Assembly (NCBI RefSeq): GCF_000272475.1 | Contig: NZ_AKFJ01000085.1 | Coordinates: forward strand, 186,001-250,000 | DNA length: 64,000 nt | Direction of reading: 5' to 3' | Source of the DNA: Novosphingobium sp. Rr 2-17 | GTDB lineage: Bacteria; Pseudomonadota; Alphaproteobacteria; Sphingomonadales; Sphingomonadaceae | Shown here: piece by piece, positions 48,363-56,758 of the stretch | Layout of the letters: every line of letters starts with the position of its first letter | How positions within the stretch are numbered: position 1 is the stretch's first letter | Notes under the pieces: model-generated | Told to the model about the DNA's origin: nothing | The model's database searches: none | The model's input: only the letters and a program-made list of their open reading frames with translations | Program-made: the position numbers and the translations under genes

Positions 48363-49342
48363 GCCGCGTCTCCCGCAAGTTCGGCCAGCACCGCGACGAT
48401 GGTCCGTCGCGCGAGTTCGATCTTGAAACCGTTACCGCTTAGTGCTTGCGCATCGGCGAGTTCTGCCTCGGCAGCTTGGGCAAACGATGCCTCGTTCGCT
48501 TCCTCGCCGATCAGCGCCGCTTCCGCCTTGCTCGCCCGCCAGGGTTTGTGAGCGACCCCGCCCAGCGCGATGCGGACACCGCGCATGCGCTCATCGGCAA
48601 TGTCCACCGCCACCGCGACCGAGACCAGCGCGAAGGCGTAGCTCGATCGATCGCGCACCTTGCGGTAGGTGGATCGGGCGGAGAAGGGCAGCGCCGGCAA
48701 TTCGATCGCGGTGATGAGTTCGCCGGGCTCCAGCAGCGTTTCGATATTGGGCCGATCATCCGGCAGGCGGTGAAGGTCCGTCAGCGCGACGCGTCGGTCA
48801 CCAGTGGCGCTGCTGAGATGCACGACCGCGTCGTAGGCCGCCAAGGCCACGGCCATGTCGGAAGGATGGGTAGCGACGCAGGCGGACGAGGCACCCAGAA
48901 TCGCGTGGTTGCGGTTGAACCCTTCGATCGCATCACACCCCGCGCCGGGCTGGCGCTTGTTGCAGCGTGAACCGGCTTCATCGTAAAAGTAGGCGCAGCG
49001 CGTGCGTTGGAGCAGGTTGCCCCCCACGGTCGCCATGTTGCGTATCTGCGCGCTCGCGCCCGCAACGATCGCGCGGGTGAGGGCGGGGTAGCGGGTTCGC
49101 ACCTCTGGATGCTCGGCAAGTGCGGTGTTGCGCACGGCAGCGCCGATCAGCAACCCGCCCTCCGCCGTGGGCTCAATCGCCGCGGGCAGCCCAGTCACGT
49201 CCACCAAGGCGTAAGGCTGCTCGACATGTTCGCGCATCAGGTCGATCAGGTTGGTTCCGCCACCCAGGTAGCGGGCGCCGGTCGCGGCTTCACGGATGGC
49301 CGCGGCGGTGTCGGCGGCACGGGCGTAGCGGAAAGGGGTCAT
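48359..49342 (-). CDS. FAD subunit with extra Fe-S cysteines (PaoB-like)
   Basis: The 327-residue subunit starts MTPFRYARAADTAAAIREAA with the FAD-binding GARYLGGGTNLIDLMREHV. It has MATVGGNLLQRTRCAYFYDE, SRCNKRQPGAGCDAIEGFNR and NHAILGASSACVATHPSDMA. The Cys-rich insertion after LLQRTRC matches the [4Fe-4S] insert known in PaoB and 4-hydroxybenzoyl-CoA reductase relatives. The ATG at 49342 overlaps the stop of the upstream Fe-S gene; the longer open frame to 49573 lies inside that gene and is not used. Confidence 0.87.
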   Translation of the reverse strand: MTPFRYARAADTAAAIREAATGARYLGGGTNLIDLMREHVEQPYALVDVTGLPAAIEPTAEGGLLIGAAVRNTALAEHPEVRTRYPALTRAIVAGASAQIRNMATVGGNLLQRTRCAYFYDEAGSRCNKRQPGAGCDAIEGFNRNHAILGASSACVATHPSDMAVALAAYDAVVHLSSATGDRRVALTDLHRLPDDRPNIETLLEPGELITAIELPALPFSARSTYRKVRDRSSYAFALVSVAVAVDIADERMRGVRIALGGVAHKPWRASKAEAALIGEEANEASFAQAAEAELADAQALSGNGFKIELARRTIVAVLAELAGDAA

Positions 49343-49857
49343 GCTGCTGCCTCGGCGACCGGCTCTACGAAAGTTTCGTAGATCGCCTCGACGATGCCGT
49401 TGTGGGCCCCGCAGCGGCATAAGTTGCCGCTCATTCGCTCGCGCAGTTCGTCGCGAGTGAAGCTGATGGCCTCCTTCGCAAGGTCGGCGGTGACATGGCT
49501 GGGCACACCACGCGCGATTTCCTGCGCCATCCCCATCGCAGAGCAAATCTGGCCGGGGGTGCAATAGCCGCACTGAAAGCCGTCATGCTCGACGAAGGCA
49601 ACTTGCAGCGGATGAAGGGTGCCAAGCTGGCCCAACCCTTCAATCGTAGTAACCTCCCGCCCCTCGTGCTGGACTGCCAAGGACAGGCAGGACAGCACCC
49701 GCTCGCCGTCGAGCAACACGGTGCAGGCACCGCAAGCCCCCTGATCGCAACCCTTTTTGGTGCCTGACAGATGCAAATGCTCTCGCAGAAAATCGAGCAG
49801 CGAAACGCGCGGGTCGCCGGGTAGGGCGACGACGGCGCCGTTGACGGTCATGGTCAT
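49339..49857 (-). CDS. 2Fe-2S subunit of aldehyde/xanthine-type dehydrogenase (PaoA-like)
   Basis: The 172-residue subunit has the plant-ferredoxin cluster (GTKKGCDQGACGACTVLLDG) and the second cluster domain (FQCGYCTPGQICSAMGMAQE, then MSGNLCRCGAHNGIVEAI). It starts MTMTVNGAVVALPGDPRVSL. E. coli PaoA carries a Tat signal; none is visible here, so the complex is probably cytoplasmic. An in-frame start at 49890 is possible but adds only an unlikely eleven residues. It is the first gene of the operon. Confidence 0.9.
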   Translation of the reverse strand: MTMTVNGAVVALPGDPRVSLLDFLREHLHLSGTKKGCDQGACGACTVLLDGERVLSCLSLAVQHEGREVTTIEGLGQLGTLHPLQVAFVEHDGFQCGYCTPGQICSAMGMAQEIARGVPSHVTADLAKEAISFTRDELRERMSGNLCRCGAHNGIVEAIYETFVEPVAEAAA

Positions 49858-50000
49858 CAATAAGCCTCGCAAGCCAGCCGGCCGCAGCAATCCGGCTGGG
49901 CGGGGTCAGTTGCACAACTCGGCGCGACGCGATTGGTGCCCTGCGATGTCAACTTGATTGCTCCGGCCAGTCATTCTGATGACCGTTCCTAATGCCCCCT

Positions 50001-50381
50001 TCAGTGTTGCGCCAGCATTGCTCGCACCGAGCACAGCGCGCATCCCAGGACGTGGGCGGCATCATCGGGGCAATCGACCGAAGTTTGCGGTTTCTCTCCG
50101 GCGACGAGGCAGATCAGGCGAGTCTCGTCATCCGACAAGTTCTGTCCACCGCCGACCGCGATGGGTCGGCCAAGCGCCGCCTCGTAGAACAAGCAAAGGC
50201 TTTCCAGGGCAGGAACCATCAGTTCGCAGTCGTGCGGTGCCAGAGTACGCGAGAGGCAGGGTTGCACGATATCTTCGTTGTCTCGCGCCTCTCTCCAGCA
50301 ACGCATAGCGTCGATGAGGATGAGAGGAACCGGTGCCCCGGTAGCGGATTGAAGAGCGGGCGGCGAAAAGTGGAAGGCCAT
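50001..50381 (-). CDS. Uncharacterised small protein
   Basis: The 126-residue protein starts MAFHFSPPALQSATGAPVPL and has AMRCWREARDNEDIVQPCLS. Its C-terminus is LSDDETRLICLVAGEKPQTS with HVLGCALCSVRAMLAQH. AGGAGT lies nine bases before the ATG, which supports a real gene. There is no signal peptide or membrane segment. I do not recognise the family. It lies upstream of the molybdenum dehydrogenase operon on the same strand, 143 bases away. Confidence 0.5.
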   Translation of the reverse strand: MAFHFSPPALQSATGAPVPLILIDAMRCWREARDNEDIVQPCLSRTLAPHDCELMVPALESLCLFYEAALGRPIAVGGGQNLSDDETRLICLVAGEKPQTSVDCPDDAAHVLGCALCSVRAMLAQH

Positions 50382-50805
50382 TAAGTCAGACTCCTGAAAC
50401 CCCCCATCTGGTTAAAACGGCGCTTATTGCGAATTGGTCGCAGTAACTAGCTGGAGTCTCACGTTCCGGCAAGCCCCTACAGTGTCGCTGGTTGTAGCGT
50501 GTGGTAACGACGCCAGATGACGGCGAGATTTCCTTAGAGTTGCGCTCCGCAGGGAACGCGCAGGCTCTATGAAGGATTTGTTATCGACAATGCGGGGCGT
50601 TCGCTGATCAACCCGTTCGCCGTCGAAACCCTGGCCACGCGTATCCGCGATCTTATGGAGACCTAAGGGGTCGCTGATTTTTGCACCTGCATGGCGCCTG
50701 CTGCCGGGCCTGAAATCTGGGCTAATGGGGGCACCATGATTTCTTGGAGGTCTCAAACGGCGCGACGCTTGACGTAAGTTCTCTACCTATTCAGTGGAGA
50801 ACTTG
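50382..50805. other. Gene-poor gap with a truncated reading frame
   Basis: No intact gene is seen. On the plus strand, codons from about 50538 to the TAA at 50664-50666 read GTRRLYEGFVIDNAGRSLIN followed by PFAVETLATRIRDLMET. This looks like the C-terminal end of a lost gene of unknown family. It has no start signal. The rest, including an ATGATTTCTTGGAGG stretch near 50736, shows nothing I can assign. It probably marks another old rearrangement on the right side of the accessory region. Confidence 0.35.
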
Positions 50806-51894
50806 ATGCGGAACCGTTTGCGGGCCGTTCGCGATAAGCAGTCAGGCATCGAGGAAGCGCACCAGATGGACAGTTCAGTCAACGTAGCAAGCGCAAGCGC
50901 TGAAAGCGCGCCGCCTGCCGAGGCAGATTTCTGGGATGTGACCAGCGTTGTGCGCGAACTGGCGAATATCCGACGCAATTGGCGCGATATCAATGCCCCG
51001 CATGCCGAGTATGGCGTCGAAAGCTTCCCTTCGCGTGTGCGCTTGGCCAAGGTGACGGACGAGCTGAGCGGGGCCTTGTTCCCGCTGCGGCTGGGCCCGG
51101 ATTTCGTGCGCCGGCACAATGAAGACACGTTCGTCACCCAGTCGCTGCAGATCGCCCTCAGCCGTCTTCATGCCCAGTTGCGCCTGGAACTGACGTACGC
51201 CAACCACGAGCACGATCGCGCTACTGTGGACGCGATGGCGACCCGGATCGTGGCCGCATTTTCAAGCGAGTTGCCGAACATCCGCCGCTTGCTCGATCTG
51301 GATATCGAAGCGGCGTTTCGCGGCGATCCGTCGGCTCGTAGCTTGGACGAAGTGCTGATCTGCTATCCAGGGTTGCTGGCGATCATCCACCATCGCTTGG
51401 CCCATGCGCTGCACGACCTGGGCGCGCCATTGGTGGCGCGGATCGTGGCCGAAATCTCGCACGAGCGCACCGGCATCGATATTCATCCCGGCGCCCACAT
51501 CGGGCGGGGCTTCTTCATCGACCATGGCACGGGCGTGGTCATCGGCGAGACCGCGATCATCGGCGACAACGTACGCCTGTATCAAGGCGTGACGCTGGGT
51601 GCGCGAAACTTCCCTGCCGATCCTTCGGGGGCGCTCATCAAATCGCTGCCGCGCCACCCGGTGATCGAAGACAATGTCGTGATCTTCGCCGGGGCGACGA
51701 TCCTGGGCCGCGTGACTATCGGAGCAGGGTCCGAAATCGGCGGCAATGTCTGGCTGACGCACGACGTGGCGCCGCTCAGCCGGGTCTTCCAGGCCCGCGA
51801 GCAAAACCTGGTGATCCGCCCGGGCGGCGAGTTTTCTGGAAGAAACCCTGGCACCGAGGACCAAGATATAGAAGGCTTGAATGCGAAAGTCTGA
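50806..51894 (+). CDS. Serine O-acetyltransferase, EpsC/SAT type
   Basis: It transfers acetyl from acetyl-CoA to L-serine, the first step to cysteine. The 362-residue protein has an N-terminal helical domain and a left-handed beta-helix. The helix has GIDIHPGAHIGRGFFIDHGT, GVVIGETAIIGDNVRLYQGV and HPVIEDNVVIFAGATILGRV. The catalytic His is in GRGFFIDHGTG. The length fits the EpsC-like group rather than enteric CysE. The ATG at 50806 has GGAGAA upstream; a GTG at 50794 is an alternative. A symporter gene follows after 70 bases. Confidence 0.88.
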   Translation: MRNRLRAVRDKQSGIEEAHQMDSSVNVASASAESAPPAEADFWDVTSVVRELANIRRNWRDINAPHAEYGVESFPSRVRLAKVTDELSGALFPLRLGPDFVRRHNEDTFVTQSLQIALSRLHAQLRLELTYANHEHDRATVDAMATRIVAAFSSELPNIRRLLDLDIEAAFRGDPSARSLDEVLICYPGLLAIIHHRLAHALHDLGAPLVARIVAEISHERTGIDIHPGAHIGRGFFIDHGTGVVIGETAIIGDNVRLYQGVTLGARNFPADPSGALIKSLPRHPVIEDNVVIFAGATILGRVTIGAGSEIGGNVWLTHDVAPLSRVFQAREQNLVIRPGGEFSGRNPGTEDQDIEGLNAKV

Positions 51895-51966
51895 CAAGCC
51901 CAATTTGAGGTGTGTTCACGCGCCGATGTGTGGCGGATGTAGCTCTCCATCGAAAGCTCGTGTGTG

Positions 51967-53277
51967 ATGACAGCGATTCTGTTTTCCTCGGTGCGCAAGC
52001 GTTTTCCCAGCTTCGGCGTACAAGTGACGCTGGGAATGGGGCTGGGCCTGCTGGCCGGCCTGGTGGTCCGGGGCATTGATCCGCAAAGCGGGTTTACGCT
52101 TGGGGCGACGGCCACGTTCCACACCGTGGCGCAGATTTTCGTCCAACTGCTCCGCACGTTGGTGCCCCCCCTAGTATTCACGGCGATCATCGCGTCCGTT
52201 GCTGCGCTGCGCGGGTTGGACAATGCGGTGCGGCTGGTGGCGCATACGCTGGCGTGGTTCGCGATTACGGCACTGATCGCGGTGGTGATCGGCATCGCGC
52301 TGGGCTTGGTGATTCAACCGGGCGTTCATGCCGGCGTGGGCGCCGGCGCGGCACAGGCTCCGTCCTCGGTGGGGGGGTGGCTGGACTTTCTGAAGGGCCT
52401 GATACCCGCCAATTACCTGGGTATCGGAGCATCGACCAAGATCGTCGAAGGAGCCGCGACGACTACGGTGTCGTTCAACGTGCTTCAGATCATCGTAGCA
52501 GCCGTGGCGGTCGGGGCAGCGGCGGTGAAAATCGGCGAGCGAGCCGCGCCATTCCTGGCGTTCATGACCTCGGCCAACCAGGTTATGCGGCAGTTGCTGC
52601 GCTGGCTGATCGCTCTGACCCCGATCGGGTCGGCGGCGCTCGTGGCGGATGCGGTGGTGAGTTATGGCTGGGATGCGCTTTCTGCGCTGGGAGCTTTTGC
52701 AGGGGCCGTTTACCTGGGCCTGGCGATCGTTCTGCTGGTGGTTTATCCGGCGTTGCTGCTGTTTAACGGTATCAGCCCTGTACAGTTTTTCCGTACGGCC
52801 TGGCCGGCGATCCAACTGGGTTTCCTGTCGCGATCGTCGGTGGGAACGATGCCGGTGACCGAGGAAGTGACCGAGCGCCTGGGCGTGCCATTGTCTTATG
52901 CGGCGTTCGCGGTGCCGCTGGGCTCGACCACGAAGATGGATGGCTGCGCGGCCATTTATCCAGCGATTTCAGCGATATTCGTTGCGCAGTTCTATGGCCT
53001 CACGCTGCATCCCTCGGACTATGCGCTGATCGTGCTCGTCAGTGTTCTGGGTTCGGCGGCGACGGCGGGGCTGACGGGCGCGGTGGTTATGCTGACGTTG
53101 ACGCTTTCGACGCTGGGTTTGCCGCTGGAAGGAGCAGGACTTTTGCTGGCGATCGACCCGATTCTCGACATGGGGCGCACCTCCGTCAACGTTGCGGGTC
53201 AGGCGCTGGTCCCCACGATCGTGGCGGAGCGTTTGGGTATCCGGCGAGCCGCTTTGCCAGACGCGCTTCCCGCATAA
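51967..53277 (+). CDS. Dicarboxylate/amino-acid:cation symporter (DAACS)
   Basis: The 436-residue inner-membrane carrier belongs to the SLC1/GltP family. It has the Ser-rich re-entrant loop (FLSRSSVGTMPVTEEVTERL) and the cation site VPLGSTTKMDGCAAIYPAIS in place of the more usual NMDG. The substrate-binding helix reads LAIDPILDMGRTSVNVAGQA. Substrates of relatives are glutamate, aspartate, serine, cysteine or C4-dicarboxylates. The GTG at 51964 is an alternative start; no strong ribosome site is visible. Its place after the serine acetyltransferase suggests serine or cysteine-type amino acids, by inference. Confidence 0.88.
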   Translation: MTAILFSSVRKRFPSFGVQVTLGMGLGLLAGLVVRGIDPQSGFTLGATATFHTVAQIFVQLLRTLVPPLVFTAIIASVAALRGLDNAVRLVAHTLAWFAITALIAVVIGIALGLVIQPGVHAGVGAGAAQAPSSVGGWLDFLKGLIPANYLGIGASTKIVEGAATTTVSFNVLQIIVAAVAVGAAAVKIGERAAPFLAFMTSANQVMRQLLRWLIALTPIGSAALVADAVVSYGWDALSALGAFAGAVYLGLAIVLLVVYPALLLFNGISPVQFFRTAWPAIQLGFLSRSSVGTMPVTEEVTERLGVPLSYAAFAVPLGSTTKMDGCAAIYPAISAIFVAQFYGLTLHPSDYALIVLVSVLGSAATAGLTGAVVMLTLTLSTLGLPLEGAGLLLAIDPILDMGRTSVNVAGQALVPTIVAERLGIRRAALPDALPA

Positions 53278-53295
53278 GGTGTCGATAAGGTGCGC

Positions 53296-54120
53296 TTAAG
53301 GTGCGGTTAGCGCGCGCGCGACCGCCACGAACTCGTCGATACTGAGGGTTTCGGCCCGGCGCTGGGGATCTATCCCGAGCGTTTCGAGCGCCAAAAGCGC
53401 ACCAGGCAGCCCTTTTACGCTCTGCCGCAGCATTTTGCGCCGCTGGCCGAACGCCGCTTCGGTGAGCCGTTCCAGCATCCGCATCGAGACGCCCGCGGGG
53501 GCCGTGGCCGGTTCCACATGGACGATCGCTGACATCACTTTGGGGGGCGGGGTGAAGGCGCTGCGGTGGACTTTCATCGCCAGCTTCGCCTTCGACCGCC
53601 ACTGTGCCAGCACCGCGAGCCGCCCATAGGCAGACGTATCCGGCTCTGACACGATCCGCCGCGCGACTTCTTCTTGGAACATCAGGGTCAGCGAGGCCCA
53701 CTGCGGCGGCCACGTTTCGCCGGACAGCCAGCCGGTGAACAGCACTGTGCCGACGTTATAGGGTAAGTTGGAGACGATGTGATACGGCCCATCGAACAAG
53801 GTGGCCGGATCGATCTTGAGCGCGTCGCCCTCGATCACCTTCAGCTTGCCGGGGAAGGCGGCTTCGAGTTCGGCGAGCGCGGGCAGGCAGCGCCGGTCCA
53901 TCTCGATCGCAGTCACGTTCGCACCGGCGCGCAGCAGGGCGCGGGTGAGGCCGCCGGGGCCGGGGCCGACTTCCAGGACGTCCTGCCCCTCGAGGCTGCC
54001 TGGGATCGCGGCGATCCGATCGAGCAATTGCTCGTCCAACAGGAAGTTCTGGCCAAGCGCCTTGGTGGCCGAAAGGCCGTGGCGGGCAATGACTTCGCGT
54101 AAGGGGGGAAGGGCGGTCAT
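53296..54120 (-). CDS. rsmA: 16S rRNA dimethyladenosine transferase RsmA (KsgA)
   Basis: It dimethylates two adjacent adenines near the 3' end of 16S rRNA during small-subunit maturation. The 274-residue protein has [20 protein letters not shown], the SAM-binding [16 protein letters not shown], and the catalytic motif [35 protein letters not shown] lies near the end. The ATG at 54120 overlaps the pdxA stop. A longer open frame reaching 54684 overlaps pdxA and is not the gene. Confidence 0.95.
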   Translation of the reverse strand: MTALPPLREVIARHGLSATKALGQNFLLDEQLLDRIAAIPGSLEGQDVLEVGPGPGGLTRALLRAGANVTAIEMDRRCLPALAELEAAFPGKLKVIEGDALKIDPATLFDGPYHIVSNLPYNVGTVLFTGWLSGETWPPQWASLTLMFQEEVARRIVSEPDTSAYGRLAVLAQWRSKAKLAMKVHRSAFTPPPKVMSAIVHVEPATAPAGVSMRMLERLTEAAFGQRRKMLRQSVKGLPGALLALETLGIDPQRRAETLSIDEFVAVARALTAP

Positions 54121-55130
54121 ACCGGGTGGCCAAGGCGCCGATGGGCGCATTCGCCGGCCATGCGCAGTGCCGCGATCATCGCGTTGGCGCTGGCGATGCC
54201 CTTGCCGGCGATGCCGAAAGCGGTGCCGTGATCGGGCGAGGTGCGGACGATCGGCAGGCCCAGGGTGACGTTGACTCCCTGGTCGAAATCCAGCGTCTTG
54301 ATCGGGATCAGCGCCTGATCGTGGTACATGCATAGCGCCACGTCGAAGCGGGTGCGCTCGTTTTGCGCGAATAAGGCATCGGCAGGGTGCGGGCCGGTGA
54401 CGGCGAGCCCCTCGGCCTGCAAGGCGGCGATGGCAGGCACGATGACCTCGATCTCCTCGCGCCCCATCCGGCCGTCCTCGCCCGCATGGGGGTTCAGGCC
54501 GGTGATCGCGATTCGCGGCGTCGATAGCCCGAAGTCGCGGATCAGCGCGCGCGCGACGATGCGGGCCTTGCGCTCTATCAAGTCGCGCGTGACGAGGGCG
54601 GGCACTGCTGACAGCGCGACGTGGACGGTGAGCGGAACCGTGCGCAGCGACGGTCCGGCCAGCATCATCACGGCGTCCTGCCATGCAACGCCGCAGGCAT
54701 CGGCGACGAATTCGGTCTGCCCTGGCTGGGTGAAGCCCACTTGCGCCAGTTTGGATTTGGCGATCGGTCCCGTGATGATCGCACCTGCCGTGCCGGTCTT
54801 CGCAAGATCGGTGGCGCGCGTCAGTGAATGGAAGGCAAGGCGGGCGCCCTCGCTCGTCGGCGCTCCCGGCACAAAAGCACAGTCTTCCAGGCCCAGTACC
54901 GGCAAGGCGTTGGCGAAGGCGTGCACGGCTTCGTCGGGCGAAGCGATCAAGGCGATCGGGAGGTCGATTCCGCGCGAGGCGGCGGCGGCGCGCAACACTT
55001 GGGCACCACCGACGACGAAGAACGGTGAAAGCTGCGCAGAGCTTCGCTCGGCCCAGCTTTGCGCGATCACCTCCGGCGCAATGCCGGCGGGGTCGCCCAG
55101 GGATACGGCAAGCGGGGCCGCCGCGATCAC
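54117..55130 (-). CDS. pdxA: 4-hydroxythreonine-4-phosphate dehydrogenase PdxA
   Basis: It oxidises 4-phosphohydroxy-L-threonine in vitamin B6 synthesis. The 337-residue protein starts [20 protein letters not shown]. It has the metal-site histidines in [20 protein letters not shown] and [20 protein letters not shown], with [20 protein letters not shown] following. It sits between surA and rsmA, the order common in proteobacteria, and overlaps rsmA by four bases. Confidence 0.95.
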   Translation of the reverse strand: MIAAAPLAVSLGDPAGIAPEVIAQSWAERSSAQLSPFFVVGGAQVLRAAAASRGIDLPIALIASPDEAVHAFANALPVLGLEDCAFVPGAPTSEGARLAFHSLTRATDLAKTGTAGAIITGPIAKSKLAQVGFTQPGQTEFVADACGVAWQDAVMMLAGPSLRTVPLTVHVALSAVPALVTRDLIERKARIVARALIRDFGLSTPRIAITGLNPHAGEDGRMGREEIEVIVPAIAALQAEGLAVTGPHPADALFAQNERTRFDVALCMYHDQALIPIKTLDFDQGVNVTLGLPIVRTSPDHGTAFGIAGKGIASANAMIAALRMAGECAHRRLGHPV

Positions 55131-55150
55131 GTCAACTGCCCCGCCCCGAT

Positions 55151-56551
55151 TCAGTTGTATTCGATGACAGCGTCACGCCGCAGATCGCGCAAGTAGGTCT
55201 GCGCGCGCTTGTTGACGCGATTGTCCTCCATTTGCGACTGGAGCTGCTCGAAGCTGGGGCCTTCGGCGGTCTTGGGATCGTCGCGACCGCACAGCATGAG
55301 GATGCGGACGCCATCCTTGAGCGAGCCGAACGGGGGCAATGTCTCACCAGGCGAGATCTTGAGGATCGGGTCCTGGATCTGCGCCGGCAGATCGCGCGCC
55401 TTGACCTGGTCGTTGGCGACGACCGATGCGCCCAGGTTCTTGGCGATCGCATCAACATTGCCGCAGCCTTTTGCGGCCTTGATCGCGTTCTGGAACGTCT
55501 CTGCCCGCTTGCTGGCGTCCGCTTCGGTGATGCCGGCCGGGAAGGGCAGCGAAATCTGCTTGAGCGCCAGAACCGCGTCGCGCGGGTCCGCCGTCAGCAC
55601 CTTGCGCTTGTCGATCAGCAACAGCACGTCGAAGCCGCCTGGAACCTCGATCGGGCCGACCAATTGGCCGGCCTGCATTTCGCGCGCGGCGACTTGCAGT
55701 TCGTTGGGAAGCTGTTCGAGCCGCACCCAGCCCAGATCGCCACCGACCGGCGCGGTGGATGCCTGCGAATACTGGCGCGCATAGGCGACGAAGCTGCCGC
55801 CCTGGCGGATCTGCTGCACGATCTTGGTGGTGTTATCGTAAACCTGCTGGCGCGTTTCGGGCGTTGCCGACAGATAGATTTCGCCAATGCGATATTCGTC
55901 CGCGCCCTTCGACGCCTTGAGCCGTTCCAGCACCTCGTTCACTTCGGCGTCCGAGACGTTGATGTACGGCTGGACGTTGCGCTGGAGGAGGCGCTGCCAC
56001 GAAAGTTCGCCGCGAATCTGACGTTTCAGCGAATCCGCCGAAGAGCCCACGCGCTTGAGATAGGCGTCCATGGCCGTTGCGGCCTGGCTGAAGTTCTGCT
56101 GGGCGACGCGGGCATAGGACTGATCGACCTCCGCCTGCGTGACTTCGACCATGGCCGCCTTGGCTTCCTGGATCTGCAGCGTCTCGTCGATGAGGTTGCG
56201 CAACACTTGCAGGCGCAAGCGACGCATTTCCTCTTCCTCGATCTTGCCTTCGTTGGCTGCCACGATCAGCGCCAGGCGCTGGTCGACATCGGTTCCGGTG
56301 ATGACATCGCCGTTCACCACAGCCGTCGCGCGGCGCAAGTTGGGATTATCGTTGCCGAAAATCTTGACGTCATCAGGAATGACGATCTGGCCCTGCGCAG
56401 TTTCCTGCGTGTCTTGATCCTGCGCCTGAGCCGCGATTGGGCCCAAAGCACTGGCGAGGGCGCCGATGCTGCCAAGAGTGAGAAGCGCGCGCCGAACCGA
56501 ATTCGGCTTGCGCGACCGTGTGCGAATGACTGCTGGCACCGTGTTATTCAA
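55151..56551 (-). CDS. surA: Periplasmic peptidyl-prolyl isomerase / chaperone SurA
   Basis: SurA escorts outer-membrane proteins, including LptD, through the periplasm. The precursor has a signal peptide (RRALLTLGSIGALASALGPI, cleaved near AAQAQ). The SurA N-domain follows (RRATAVVNGDVITGTDVDQR, then LQVLRNLIDETLQIQEAKAA), and then a parvulin-type region (EYRIGEIYLSATPETRQQVY with GGDLGWVRLEQLPNELQ). The start is uncertain: the open frame continues to 56629. I use the TTG at 56551, just before the basic signal-peptide start, with weak support. It lies between lptD and pdxA. Confidence 0.85.
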   Translation of the reverse strand: MNNTVPAVIRTRSRKPNSVRRALLTLGSIGALASALGPIAAQAQDQDTQETAQGQIVIPDDVKIFGNDNPNLRRATAVVNGDVITGTDVDQRLALIVAANEGKIEEEEMRRLRLQVLRNLIDETLQIQEAKAAMVEVTQAEVDQSYARVAQQNFSQAATAMDAYLKRVGSSADSLKRQIRGELSWQRLLQRNVQPYINVSDAEVNEVLERLKASKGADEYRIGEIYLSATPETRQQVYDNTTKIVQQIRQGGSFVAYARQYSQASTAPVGGDLGWVRLEQLPNELQVAAREMQAGQLVGPIEVPGGFDVLLLIDKRKVLTADPRDAVLALKQISLPFPAGITEADASKRAETFQNAIKAAKGCGNVDAIAKNLGASVVANDQVKARDLPAQIQDPILKISPGETLPPFGSLKDGVRILMLCGRDDPKTAEGPSFEQLQSQMEDNRVNKRAQTYLRDLRRDAVIEYN

Positions 56552-56758
56552 TCCCGTCTGTAATCGGTCGAGCAGGAAGCCCTTGGCGGCTAAGCCAGGG
56601 AAACCATTGCGAACCACGCGCCGCGACACCGCCGCGGAATTTCCCCCGCGTTCGTGCCGTGGCGCGGCTTAACCGAAAATGAGCGCACCCGATAGCCGCT
56701 TTGCACCGGACTGCCAACGTGGGCAAGAGCGCGTACCATATCGAGATCATGCATGCGG

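Noticed and set aside
50424..50756. Possible 110-codon gene on the minus strand
   Set aside because: It has no ribosome site, no recognisable pattern and a shadow-like composition.
54824..56563. Open frame of 579 codons on the plus strand
   Set aside because: It lies antisense to pdxA and surA, both of which have clear family motifs; its composition is that of a GC-rich shadow frame.
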